Shown here piece after piece: positions 16,313 through 24,955 of a stretch of DNA of 49,501 nt (its first letter is position 1; the number at the start of each line of letters is the position of its first letter). Location: the NCBI RefSeq assembly GCF_025460805.1, contig NZ_JAMXFJ010000022.1, positions 31,700 to 81,200 of the forward strand. Reading direction: 5' to 3'. The notes beneath the pieces were generated by a model, which made no database searches, was not told the origin of the DNA, and was given only the letters and a program-made list of their open reading frames with translations. The position numbers were made by a program, and so were the translations under genes. The DNA comes from Microvirga sesbaniae (GTDB taxonomy: Bacteria; Pseudomonadota; Alphaproteobacteria; Rhizobiales; Beijerinckiaceae).

Positions 16313-17353
16313 ATGGCAGGGCGTTGGCAGAAACCTTTGGCGGGCATGGCGTTTGTTCTGACGGCGCTGGCCGGGGCCCCGGCCATGGCCCAGAACAAGA
16401 CGCTGACGATCTCCTGGTGGGGCTTCAACGGTGACAAGCTGGAAGAAATCATTCTCAAGCCCTTCCGCGCCCAGTGCGGCTGCGAGCTGGTCTTCGAGAC
16501 GGGCAACAACGCCGACCGCCTGAACAAGATCAAGATCCGCGGCGGCAGCGGCGTGGACGTCGTCTACCTGACCGACAGCTATTCGCAGCTCGGGATCCAG
16601 GAAGGACTGTTCCAGCCGGTCGACCGCTCGAAGATCCCCAACGTCAACGGCATCTACGATCTCGCCAAGGAGCCGCAGGGCAAATACGGCCCGGCCTACA
16701 CCATCGGACGGGTCGGCATCATCTACGACAGCGCCAAGGTGTCGGCCCCGATCACGTCCTGGAACGACCTGTGGCGCGACGATCTCAAGCGCCGCGTTTC
16801 GCTGCCGGGCATCACCACCACGGCGGGCCCGATGACGGTTCTCGTCGCGGCCAACAAGGCCGGCGTCGATCCGTACAAGGACGAGAGCGCGGCCTTCAAG
16901 GCGCTCGAGCAGCTGAAGCCCAACGTGGTGAAGAACTACAATACGGGTTCGGAGCTCGTGAACCTGTTCTCCACCGGCGAGGTCTCGGTGGCCATGGCCC
17001 AGGACTTCACCCTGGCCCAGATCCAGGCCGCGGTCCCGACCGTGCGCTGGGCCGAGCTGAAGGAGGGCGACTACGCCACCCTGAACACGGTCAACATCGC
17101 CAAGGGAGCCGCGAACCCCGAACTGGCGCACCAGTTCATCAACTTCATCCTGGATCCCAAGATCCAGCAGACCCTGGCCGAGCGGGGCGTGGATGCTCCG
17201 GTGGCCACCGCCGTTCAGCTGAAGCCCGAGGAGGCCGCCCGCTGGACCTATGGCCAGAAGATGATCTCGTCGCTGAAGCGTCTCGACTACGAAAAGCTCA
17301 ACGCGGCCAAGGGCGACTGGCTCGACGCCTGGAGCGAGGTCTTCGGGAAATAA
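16313..17353 (+). CDS. ABC transporter periplasmic substrate-binding protein (PotD-like)
   Basis: A 346-aa class-F-type solute-binding protein. A Sec signal peptide ends at AMA before Gln28; the mature part starts NKTLTISWWGFNGDKLE, which matches the polyamine-binding family (PotD/PotF). The ATG at 16313 follows GGGAG at 16300-16304 and yields a correct signal peptide, unlike the upstream in-frame GTG at 16292. It is first in a five-gene run (binding protein, two permeases, ATPase, deaminase). Homologues often bind polyamines, but the linked deaminases and nucleoside hydrolase suggest a nucleobase-like ligand here. That is inference. Confidence 0.93.
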   Translation: MAGRWQKPLAGMAFVLTALAGAPAMAQNKTLTISWWGFNGDKLEEIILKPFRAQCGCELVFETGNNADRLNKIKIRGGSGVDVVYLTDSYSQLGIQEGLFQPVDRSKIPNVNGIYDLAKEPQGKYGPAYTIGRVGIIYDSAKVSAPITSWNDLWRDDLKRRVSLPGITTTAGPMTVLVAANKAGVDPYKDESAAFKALEQLKPNVVKNYNTGSELVNLFSTGEVSVAMAQDFTLAQIQAAVPTVRWAELKEGDYATLNTVNIAKGAANPELAHQFINFILDPKIQQTLAERGVDAPVATAVQLKPEEAARWTYGQKMISSLKRLDYEKLNAAKGDWLDAWSEVFGK

Positions 17354-17363
17354 ACCGGCCATC

Positions 17364-18212
17364 ATGACAGCAAGACGCTTCTGGCGCCGGAACGGCGCAA
17401 CCGGGTGGGCGCTGACGGCGCCTGCCACGCTCGCCGTGGTGGCGTTCCTGATCGTGCCGATCGGGGCTGTGATCGCCGGCACCTTCATGGATCCGCGCGG
17501 GGTCTTCGCTCCCTACATTTCCTATTTCAACAGCGGCTTCCGCACGACCGTCCTGTTCCGGACGCTGCAGATCTCGGCCTTCACGACGGTCATCTCCCTG
17601 ATCTTCGGCTTCATGACCGCCTATGTGGTGTCCCGCGCGCCGGGCAAGGTGAAGAGCCTGCTCATCGTGGCGGCCGTATTTCCCCTTCTGACCGGCGTCG
17701 TCGTCCGCGCCTTCGCCTGGCTCATCATCCTGGGCCGCAACGGGATCCTGAACCAGGCCCTTCTCGCGCTCGGCATCGTCAACGAACCGCTCGAGATGCT
17801 CTATACGCAGGGCGCCGTCATCGTCGGCATGGTCTATCTCTTCGTGCCGCTGATGGTCCTGTCCCTGGTGGGAGTCCTCGAGAACATCCCCAAGGATGTG
17901 CTGCAAGCCTCGTCGTCGCTCGGCGCCTCGCCCATGGCGACGTTCTGGCAGGTGCTGCTTCCTCTGGCCGTCCCGGGACTCATCGTCGGCGCCGTGCTGG
18001 TCTTCACCGGCAGCTTCACGGCCTACGCGACCCCGCAGCTTCTCGGCGGCGAACGCCAGACCGTTCTCGCCACGCTGCTGCAGCAGCGCGCCATGGTGTC
18101 GTTCGACTGGGTCGGGGCTTCGACCATCGCGGCCATCATGACGGTTATCACGATCTCCATCGTTCTCGCGATGAGCCACGTCGCCCGCCGAATCAACCCC
18201 ATGGCCACGTGA
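17364..18212 (+). CDS. ABC transporter permease (PotB-like)
   Basis: A 282-aa inner-membrane permease of the binding-protein-dependent family with about six membrane segments. The EAA-type cytoplasmic loop that contacts the ATPase is seen as DVLQASSSLGASPMATFWQVLLP. It starts 10 bp after the binding-protein stop, and its own stop overlaps the next start (TGATG), consistent with translational coupling. Confidence 0.94.
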   Translation: MTARRFWRRNGATGWALTAPATLAVVAFLIVPIGAVIAGTFMDPRGVFAPYISYFNSGFRTTVLFRTLQISAFTTVISLIFGFMTAYVVSRAPGKVKSLLIVAAVFPLLTGVVVRAFAWLIILGRNGILNQALLALGIVNEPLEMLYTQGAVIVGMVYLFVPLMVLSLVGVLENIPKDVLQASSSLGASPMATFWQVLLPLAVPGLIVGAVLVFTGSFTAYATPQLLGGERQTVLATLLQQRAMVSFDWVGASTIAAIMTVITISIVLAMSHVARRINPMAT

Positions 18213-19000
18213 TGTCCGACAGACCTCATCCCCTCCTGATCGTCATCGCGGCGCTAGTCTATCTCTTCCTGATGGTGCCGCTCGTCATCGTGGTCGGCGC
18301 GGCCCTCAGCGACACGACGTACCTGACCTTTCCGCCGCAGGGGCTGTCCCTGCGGTGGTTCGAGAACATCTTCCAGATCAGCGCCTTCCGGCGAACGATC
18401 GTCACGAGCCTGCAGATCGCGTTCCTCGGGACGCTGATCGCGCTCCTGATCGGCATCCCGGCCGCCTATGCGCTCAACCGCTTCCGGGTCGAGCTTCCGA
18501 AATGGCTCGGCACCCTGTTCCTGCTGCCGATCCTCGTGCCCGAGATCGTGTTCGGCTTCGCCCTGCTGAAGTCGCTCACGGTCGGGACAGGGGCGCCGAT
18601 TTTCCTGGCCCTTCTCATCGGCCACACGCTCATTGTCCTGCCCTACGTGGTGCGGGTGATCAGCGCGAGCCTCGCGTCCTTCGACTTCTCCATCGAGGAG
18701 GCGGCAATCAGCCTGGGCAGCGCTCCGGTGAAGACCTTCTTCACCATCGTTCTGCCGAATGTCCGGGGAGGGGTCATCGCGGCATTCATCCTGGCCTTCA
18801 TCACCTCGCTCAACGACGTGTCGGTGTCGCTCTTCCTGACAGGACCGGGCATCAGCACCCTGCCGATCCAGATCCTCGCCCATGTGGAGCAGTTCTTCGA
18901 TCCCACGGTCGCGTCCGTGTCCGTCCTCTTGATGGTCCTCACGGTCGCCGTGATGGCCATCGTGGAGCGGACCCTCGGCCTCACCTTTCTAGCGAAGTAG
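18212..19000 (+). CDS. ABC transporter permease (PotC-like)
   Basis: A 262-aa second permease with about six membrane segments. The EAA loop reads FSIEEAAISLGSAPVKTFFTIVLP. The start at 18212 overlaps the preceding stop; the longer open frame upstream is only a shadow of the first permease. It should form the transmembrane heterodimer with the preceding gene product. Confidence 0.94.
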   Translation: MSDRPHPLLIVIAALVYLFLMVPLVIVVGAALSDTTYLTFPPQGLSLRWFENIFQISAFRRTIVTSLQIAFLGTLIALLIGIPAAYALNRFRVELPKWLGTLFLLPILVPEIVFGFALLKSLTVGTGAPIFLALLIGHTLIVLPYVVRVISASLASFDFSIEEAAISLGSAPVKTFFTIVLPNVRGGVIAAFILAFITSLNDVSVSLFLTGPGISTLPIQILAHVEQFFDPTVASVSVLLMVLTVAVMAIVERTLGLTFLAK

Positions 19001-19006
19001 CTTTCC

Positions 19007-20074
19007 GTGACACAGCCTCTCCATATCGAAGCCGTTTCCGCCCATTATGGAACGACCAGGGTTCTCGAAGACCTCTCGCTCTCTGTCCAGGCAGGCGAGC
19101 TCGTGTCCCTTCTGGGCGCCAGCGGCTGCGGCAAGACCACGACCCTGCGCCTGATCGCCGGGTTCCTGTCGCCCACCAGCGGGTCGATCACGCTCGGCGG
19201 CCGCGACCTGACCCGTCTGCCGACCCACAAGCGCGATATCGGCCTGGTCTTCCAGAACTACGCCCTGTTCCCGCACCTCTCGGTGCTCGACAACGTTGCC
19301 TTCGGGTTGAAGCAGCGCGGGATCGCCGCCGACGAGCGCCGCAGGCGAGCCATGGCGATGCTGGACCGCGTCGGGCTCTCTGTCCTGGCGGACCGCGCCC
19401 CCGGAGCGCTCTCCGGCGGCCAGAAGCAGCGCGTCGCCCTGGCCCGGGCTCTCGTCATCGAACCGCCGCTGCTGATGTTCGACGAGCCGCTCTCGAATCT
19501 CGATGCGAAGCTCCGGGTCGACATGCGCGTCGAGATCCGCCAGCTCCAGCGGGCCAACGGCACCACGTCGGTCTACGTCACGCACGACCAGGAGGAGGCG
19601 TTCTCGATCTCCGACCGTGTCGCCATCATGAACGCCGGACGTCTGATGCAGTTCGACCGGCCGGAGGTGCTCTACCGGCGCCCGGCCAATACCTTCGTGG
19701 CCCGTTTCGTCGGGTTCGAGAACGTCATCCCGTTCCAGGTGGTCGCGCGCGACGGCGACATGGTGACGGCCGAAACGGCCGGGATGAGGCTGGGGCTCTC
19801 GCAGAGCCTGTACGGGACCATTCCCGACGCCTTCCTGCTCGCGACGCGCCCGGACGGCCTGACCGTTTCGTCCGATGCGGCTGCCGACGGCCTTCCGGCG
19901 CGGCTGGGCTTGCGGACCTATCTCGGTCGGGCTTACCAGTATCAATGCGAGACCGCGGCCGGCCATCTCGTGGCCAACGGCAGCCTCACGGCGCCCCTGC
20001 AGGCCGGAGCCCGGGTGAAGCTCGTGCCGGTTCCCGAGCAATGCACCATCCTGGCGGCCGGGGGGGACGAGTGA
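19007..20074 (+). CDS. ABC transporter ATP-binding protein (PotA-like)
   Basis: A 355-aa importer ATPase. Walker A is GASGCGKTT (37-45), the Q-loop is in VFQNYALFPHLSV, the signature LSGGQKQR starts at 135, Walker B is LLMFDEPLSNLDA, and the H-loop is YVTHDQEEA. A C-terminal TOBE regulatory domain spans about 275-350. The start is GTG at 19007, six bases after the permease stop. Its stop overlaps the ATG of the following deaminase, tying enzyme and transporter expression together. Confidence 0.95.
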   Translation: MTQPLHIEAVSAHYGTTRVLEDLSLSVQAGELVSLLGASGCGKTTTLRLIAGFLSPTSGSITLGGRDLTRLPTHKRDIGLVFQNYALFPHLSVLDNVAFGLKQRGIAADERRRRAMAMLDRVGLSVLADRAPGALSGGQKQRVALARALVIEPPLLMFDEPLSNLDAKLRVDMRVEIRQLQRANGTTSVYVTHDQEEAFSISDRVAIMNAGRLMQFDRPEVLYRRPANTFVARFVGFENVIPFQVVARDGDMVTAETAGMRLGLSQSLYGTIPDAFLLATRPDGLTVSSDAAADGLPARLGLRTYLGRAYQYQCETAAGHLVANGSLTAPLQAGARVKLVPVPEQCTILAAGGDE

Positions 20075-21399
20075 TGGCGTCGATCCTCATCGCGAATGCC
20101 TGCCTGCTCCCCATCGACGAGACCATGAGCGTCATCGAGCCAGGATGGGTGCATGTCGAGGGGAGTACCATCCGGGCGCTCGGCTCCGGTGAGCCGCCGC
20201 CTATCGAAGGCGCCGAGATCGTGGACGTCGGCGGCGACCTGGTCATGCCCGGCATGGTCAATCCCCACGCGCATCTGGCCATGACGCTCTTCCGCGGCCT
20301 CGGCGAGGACGTGGACGACCGGCTGTTCCGCTATGTGCTCCCCATGGAGCGCAAGTTCGTGACGCCCGAGATGGTCCGCGTCGGCACCCTTCTCGGCGCG
20401 CTCGAATCCATCGAGGCGGGCGTCACCACCATCGCGGACATGTATTACTTCGAGACGGAGGTCGGCCGCGCCCTGGACCAGGCCGGGCTGCGGGGCGTCG
20501 TCGGCCAGACGCTCGCGACCTTCGATCCGCCCGATCACAGGACCGTCGATGAGGGCTTCGCGCTTGTCGAGGAACTGGCGGCCGAGTTCTCCGGGCATGA
20601 GCGGATCGTTCCCTCCATTGCGCCGCACGCGCCCTATTCGACCGATGTCGCCATCATGGCCCGCGTCGCCCGCTGGGCCGAGGCGCATCCCGGCGTTCCG
20701 GTGCAGCTCCATCTCGCCGAGATGGACAGCGAGATGGAATGGTGCCGCAAGAACCATGGGCTGCGGCCCGTCGCGGTGGTCGAGAAGGCGGGTCTTCTTC
20801 GTCCGGGGCTGATTGCGGCGCATTGCCTGCACGTCGATCCGTTCGAGATCGAGCGCATGGCGAAGGCGGATGTGCGCGTCGCCCACAACGCGCGCTCGAA
20901 CGCGAAGGCGGGACGCGGCATCGCCCCCATCGAGGCCATGCGTGCGGCCGGCATCAAGGTCGGCATCGCCACGGACGGTCCGATGAGCGGCAACACTCTC
21001 GACCTGTTCAGCCAGTTCGGTCCGGTCTCCATGTTCCAGAAGCTGCTCGGTCACAGCCGCAAGCCCATGCCGGCCGCCCAGGTGATCCGCATGGCGACCC
21101 TGGAAGGCGCGCAGGTGCTCGGCCTCGACGGACGCATCGGCTCCCTCGCGCCCGGCAAGCAGGCGGATCTCATCCGCATCGATCTGTCCGCGCCGCGCCT
21201 GCAGCCGGTCTACGACATCTACGCCACGCTGGTGTTCTCCGCCATGCCGGTGGACGTGCAGGACGTGATGGTCGGCGGCCGCTGGATCATGCGCGGGCGC
21301 CAGGTCGAGAGCCTGGAGCGCAAGAAGGTCCTGCGCGACGCAGGGCAGATCGCGGCCGCGTTCAAGGCCGAGATGGCCCGCATCGACGCGGCCGGATGA
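20074..21399 (+). CDS. SsnA/TrzA-type amidohydrolase (nucleobase/nucleoside deaminase family)
   Basis: A 441-aa mononuclear-metal amidohydrolase of the COG0402 group, which includes S-adenosylhomocysteine/5'-methylthioadenosine, guanine and 8-oxoguanine deaminases and chlorotriazine hydrolases. Ligands are in place: H65 and H67 in NPHAHLAM, H213 in QLHLAEMDSE with E216 as likely catalytic acid, H250 in AHCLH, and D301 in ATDGPMSGN. The ATG overlaps the ATPase stop (20072-20076), so it belongs to the transport operon. A deaminase acting on the imported compound is the simplest reading. The substrate cannot be fixed from sequence alone. Confidence 0.88.
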   Translation: MASILIANACLLPIDETMSVIEPGWVHVEGSTIRALGSGEPPPIEGAEIVDVGGDLVMPGMVNPHAHLAMTLFRGLGEDVDDRLFRYVLPMERKFVTPEMVRVGTLLGALESIEAGVTTIADMYYFETEVGRALDQAGLRGVVGQTLATFDPPDHRTVDEGFALVEELAAEFSGHERIVPSIAPHAPYSTDVAIMARVARWAEAHPGVPVQLHLAEMDSEMEWCRKNHGLRPVAVVEKAGLLRPGLIAAHCLHVDPFEIERMAKADVRVAHNARSNAKAGRGIAPIEAMRAAGIKVGIATDGPMSGNTLDLFSQFGPVSMFQKLLGHSRKPMPAAQVIRMATLEGAQVLGLDGRIGSLAPGKQADLIRIDLSAPRLQPVYDIYATLVFSAMPVDVQDVMVGGRWIMRGRQVESLERKKVLRDAGQIAAAFKAEMARIDAAG

Positions 21400-21402
21400 G
21401 GT

Positions 21403-23277
21403 CTACCAGACGACCGGGTGCGTCTGCCCGGTCGCCACGTTGACGAAGCCCTGCGGGGCGGCCTCGCAGGGCGCCACCAGGACCCAGCGCCAGGGCGCGC
21501 ACGTCAAGGTCGCGAACTGGAGTCGCTCCGGGAAGCCCGGGTACCAGCGCGGCGAGAATGTGGGCTCGTAGAGCCACTCGATCTCTTCCGCCGCCGCATA
21601 GAGCCGCTGCATCTCCGCATCGAGGTCCTCCGCGGAGCGCTGCGTCATCAGCCCGCCGATCTCATAGCGCACTTCGGCCAGGATTTTGCCGCCGCTCGCC
21701 AGAACCCAGCCGCCGCCGATCTCCGCGACCCGGTTCGCCACCATGGCCATGGCTTCGTCGGAGGAGCCGACGATCCAGAGATTGTGCTTGTCGTGCGCGA
21801 CCGTGCAGCCGACCGCCGTGTCGGACGTCTTGGGTCCGCAGCCGAGCCAGAACATGCGCGAGATATGTGCCTCGCCCGAGAAGCGGTCGACGATGGAAAA
21901 CTTCGTGACGTTCCGGCCCGGATCCCGCTGCACGGCGCCGTTCTCGACCGGGAGCTCCATGGTGATGAAATCGTCGTGCCAGTGGAACGGGCGCAGCAGG
22001 GCGGCCTGCATCGTGACCCGGCCCGGCGCTGCCGCGATGGCGAAATCTTTCGGTTCGATCCGGCGCTGGATGTTCACGGTCCGCGAAGCCCAGTCGGGCC
22101 AGTCGATGGCGGGCAGGGGGCCGAGATAGTCCGGTCCTTTGGACACCGGCTTGCCGTCTGCCCAGACCTCGGCGATGGATACCTTCGCGACGTCGTCGAG
22201 CAGCACGATGTCCGCGAAGCGGCCCGGCGCGATGCTGCCGACCCAGGGCGTCAGCCGCATGTGGCGGGCCGGGTTGATGGTCACGCACTGGATCGCGATG
22301 TCCGGGGACAGACCCGTCTCGATGGCGAGACGGGCATTGTGGTCCGTGGCGCCCATCCGCAGGGTGTCCGAGGCGCTGCGGTCGTCGGTCGCAAAGGCGA
22401 TCTGCGACCAGTCGGAGAGGCCGCGCTGGAGGAGGCCGGAGATGATCTCCGGCATCGAATGCGGCCTGATCTCGATGAAGATGCCGTGGCGAAGCTTGTC
22501 CCACACCTCCTCGGCCGTCCAACCTTCGTGGTCCGAGGCAAGGCCCGCCGCCGCGAAGGCGTTGATGGAATTCAGATCACGCAGGCCTGCCCCATGGCCT
22601 TCCACGACGCCGCGTTTCTCGAAAGTGGCCTGGATCATGCCCCAGAGCCGCCGGTGCGAGGGATTGTCCGGGTTGCAGACGGCCGGCCAGTCCATGACCT
22701 CGTCAAGGCCCGCCACCATGAGGCTCTCTTTCAGGAATCCTGCCTGCTCGTCGTAGCCGTAATGGCCGCCGCCCCATTCATAGGCGGTCGGCGGAACGGC
22801 CGATCCCGGCAGCGGGAAGATCTTCATCGGCGAGCCGTGACGCCGGGCGGTCAACCAGAATTCGAGGTTGTGAGGCCCGTCCACGTTCGAGAATTCGTGG
22901 CTCGCCTCGCAGGTCCACGTGTTGCCGCGCGGCAGGACGAGCGCGGCCTCGTATTCCGGCGTGAGGTGCGAGCTCTCGATATGCTTGTGCACCTCGCCGA
23001 AGCCGGGAACCGCAGCAAGACCGCGCCGATCCACCCGAGCCTCGGCCGCACCGGGGAAGGTGCCCGCCGGCCCGGTCCAGGCGATGCGGCGGCCACGGAT
23101 GGCGATCTCCTGATCGTCGAGCCAGGTGCGGGTATGGACGTCGAGCAGGCGCCCGACGCGCAGCAGCAGGTCGGCAGGTCTCTTGCCCAGGGCGACCAGA
23201 ACCAGATCCTGTCTTATCGCCACCTCGTCCGCGGCATTCACGAGACGATCGTCGGGGAGCGAGGCTGAAGGGTTCAC
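21403..23277 (-). CDS. Adenine deaminase-like amidohydrolase
   Basis: A 624-aa protein with the adenine deaminase (Ade) layout: an N-terminal amidohydrolase domain with H97 and H99 in VHKHIESSHLTPEYE, a TDDRSASDTL acidic site, NPARHMRL and SIAPGRFADIVLL, then the Ade C-terminal domain with AVGCTVAHDKHNLWIVG and the closing ASGGKILAEVRYEIGGLM. True adenine deaminases are about 550-600 aa; this one is slightly longer at both ends. The start is GTG at 23277, with only a weak ribosome-binding site, so the first residues are uncertain. It converges on the SsnA-type gene with 3 bp between stops. It likely converts adenine or an analogue to hypoxanthine and ammonia. Confidence 0.85.
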   Translation of the reverse strand: MNPSASLPDDRLVNAADEVAIRQDLVLVALGKRPADLLLRVGRLLDVHTRTWLDDQEIAIRGRRIAWTGPAGTFPGAAEARVDRRGLAAVPGFGEVHKHIESSHLTPEYEAALVLPRGNTWTCEASHEFSNVDGPHNLEFWLTARRHGSPMKIFPLPGSAVPPTAYEWGGGHYGYDEQAGFLKESLMVAGLDEVMDWPAVCNPDNPSHRRLWGMIQATFEKRGVVEGHGAGLRDLNSINAFAAAGLASDHEGWTAEEVWDKLRHGIFIEIRPHSMPEIISGLLQRGLSDWSQIAFATDDRSASDTLRMGATDHNARLAIETGLSPDIAIQCVTINPARHMRLTPWVGSIAPGRFADIVLLDDVAKVSIAEVWADGKPVSKGPDYLGPLPAIDWPDWASRTVNIQRRIEPKDFAIAAAPGRVTMQAALLRPFHWHDDFITMELPVENGAVQRDPGRNVTKFSIVDRFSGEAHISRMFWLGCGPKTSDTAVGCTVAHDKHNLWIVGSSDEAMAMVANRVAEIGGGWVLASGGKILAEVRYEIGGLMTQRSAEDLDAEMQRLYAAAEEIEWLYEPTFSPRWYPGFPERLQFATLTCAPWRWVLVAPCEAAPQGFVNVATGQTHPVVW

Positions 23278-23360
23278 GGGGCACCTGTGGCTATGGTCAA
23301 ATCCCGTCCGGTGTCGGATAAGCGATCGAACGGACTCACAGCAAGGTTTCTAGCCCCATC

Positions 23361-24284
23361 ATGCCCGACGCAAAACCCCGGCGGATCGTCATCGACACGG
23401 ACCCGGGCATCGACGATGCCATCGGGATCCTGCTTGCTCTCGCCTCATCCGAGTTCTCGATTACCGGCCTGACGACGGTCGCCGGGAACATCGGCATCGA
23501 AACGACGACCCGCAACGCCGGCCGTCTGCTCGCCTTCGCCGGCCGGGAGGATATCCCGGTCGTTCGGGGGGAAGCGGCGCCGCTCTCGCGGCCGGGACCC
23601 GAACCGTTGAACCTCCATGGCGAGAACGGGATCGGCGGCGTCTCTCTGCCCGATCCCGGCCGACCGCCCGAGAGCCGGCCTGCCGTCCCATGGCTCGCGG
23701 ATCTCCTGCTCGATCAGCCCGCCGGCACCATCGAGATTCTCGCTCTCGGGCCGCTCACGAACTTGGCTCGGCTGTTCCTGGACCATCCCGATGCGGCCCG
23801 GCGGATCGGCGGGATCATCGCCATGGGGGGCGTGATCCATGAGACCGGCAATGTCGGCCCGCGGTCCGAGTTCAATCTCTGGGCCGATCCCGAGGCCGCC
23901 GAGGTGGTCGTGTCGTCGGGATTGCCCCTGGTGCTGGTGCCGCTCGACGTCACCCGGCGGGTGCGAGCGTCACGGGAGTTCGCGCTGGCCTTGCGGGCGG
24001 CCGGAACGCCTCTGGCCGTCATGGTGGCCGATCTCGTCGAATCCTATTTCGAGACGAAGACGCATCAGGAGAGCCGTCCGCTGCATGACCCCTGCGTGAT
24101 GCTCTTCGCCTTGGCGCCTGAGCTCTTCCGCCTCGAGGATCTGCACCTGGTCGTCAACACCGGATCAACCGGGGAGGCGGGAGCGTTGACCGTGGACGCC
24201 AGGGGGAGTGCGGTTCGGGTCGCCACCGGCGTCGACGGACCGGCGGTCCTCGATCTTCTCGCCAGGACCTTGACTGCCGCCTGA
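23361..24284 (+). CDS. Inosine-uridine preferring nucleoside hydrolase
   Basis: A 307-aa calcium-dependent N-ribohydrolase that splits ribonucleosides into base and ribose. The signature DTDPGIDDA is at residues 12-20. GPLTNLA, a MGG loop (AMGGVIHETGN) and the substrate-binding EFNLWADPEAA follow, with the Ca ligand in LHDPCVMLF. Length is normal. It diverges from the adenine deaminase-like gene over 83 bp. With the phosphoribosyltransferase and deaminases nearby it fits nucleoside breakdown and base salvage. Purine versus pyrimidine preference is not readable. Confidence 0.93.
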   Translation: MPDAKPRRIVIDTDPGIDDAIGILLALASSEFSITGLTTVAGNIGIETTTRNAGRLLAFAGREDIPVVRGEAAPLSRPGPEPLNLHGENGIGGVSLPDPGRPPESRPAVPWLADLLLDQPAGTIEILALGPLTNLARLFLDHPDAARRIGGIIAMGGVIHETGNVGPRSEFNLWADPEAAEVVVSSGLPLVLVPLDVTRRVRASREFALALRAAGTPLAVMVADLVESYFETKTHQESRPLHDPCVMLFALAPELFRLEDLHLVVNTGSTGEAGALTVDARGSAVRVATGVDGPAVLDLLARTLTAA

Positions 24285-24320
24285 CGCATGATGCGCCGCA
24301 GGCGGGACTCGGAGAGCACG

Positions 24321-24854
24321 ATGCAGAATGAACCGCCCAAGCCCGAACTGGACGAGGAGACCATCGCGTTCGCCCAGCGGGTGTTCCAGCATGCGAGAGC
24401 CGGACAGGCGCAGGAACTCGGCGAATTGCTGCGCATGGGCCTGCCGCCGAACCTGCGCAACGAGAAGGGGGATTCGCTGCTGATGCTGGCGAGCTACCAC
24501 GGCCATGTGGACGCGGTGCGGGTGCTCCTTGCGCAGGGGGCGGATCCGGACCTCGCGAACGATCGTGGCCAGACGCCGCTCGCCGGTGCCGCCTTCAAGG
24601 GCGATATGGCCACGGTCCAATGCCTGCTGGACGGCGGTGCGGATGCCAACGGTCGCAGCGAAGGCGGCAAGACCCCGCTCATGGTCGCCGCCATGTTCAA
24701 TCGGACCGAAATCGTCGATGCGCTTCTCGCGCGGGGAGCGGTTCTCGATGCGCAGGACGCGGGCGGCCTCACGGCCGAAGCGCTGGCCGGTGCCATGGGA
24801 GCCGCCGACACCGCGGATCAACTCTCCAGGGCAGCGCGCCAGTCCCGAGATTAG
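24321..24854 (+). CDS. Ankyrin repeat protein
   Basis: A 177-aa cytoplasmic protein with three to four ankyrin repeats at about residues 30-155 (for example KGDSLLMLASYHGHVDAVRV, RGQTPLAGAAFKGDMATVQC and GKTPLMVAAMFNRTEIVDAL). These are protein-interaction modules, and the partner is unknown. The ATG at 24321 has GGAG six bases upstream, better than the two ATGs at 24288 and 24291. It starts 36 bp after the nucleoside hydrolase and may be co-transcribed with it. Its TAG stop coincides with the edge of a palindromic element. Confidence 0.9.
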   Translation: MQNEPPKPELDEETIAFAQRVFQHARAGQAQELGELLRMGLPPNLRNEKGDSLLMLASYHGHVDAVRVLLAQGADPDLANDRGQTPLAGAAFKGDMATVQCLLDGGADANGRSEGGKTPLMVAAMFNRTEIVDALLARGAVLDAQDAGGLTAEALAGAMGAADTADQLSRAARQSRD

Positions 24855-24902
24855 AGCATTTTTCGGTGAAGTGGATCCGGTTCACCGTCAAAGAATGCGT
24901 TG
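24853..24902. repeat. Palindromic intergenic element, unit E
   Basis: Inner arms CGGTGAA (24864-24870) and TTCACCG (24881-24887) surround GTGGATCCGG; outer GCATT (24856-24860) pairs with AATGC (24894-24898). It is a diverged relative of unit A. Its left edge TAGAGCATT overlaps the ankyrin stop codon. Confidence 0.78.
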
Positions 24903-24955
24903 AGAGCATCGGACCCAAAAGTGGACTTGCACTTTTGGGATCCATCCGATGCTCT
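24903..24955. repeat. Palindromic intergenic element, unit F
   Basis: AGAGCATCGGA (from 24903) and TCCGATGCTCT (to 24955) flank CCCAAAAGTG/CACTTTTGGG. The right edge, read on the minus strand as TAGAGCATCGGA, supplies the stop codon of the minus-strand methyltransferase gene. Confidence 0.88.

Noticed and set aside
18355..20073. N-terminal extension of the deaminase reading frame through the second permease and ATPase genes
   Set aside because: This part is an off-frame reading of the transporter genes; the deaminase begins at the ATG overlapping the ATPase stop.
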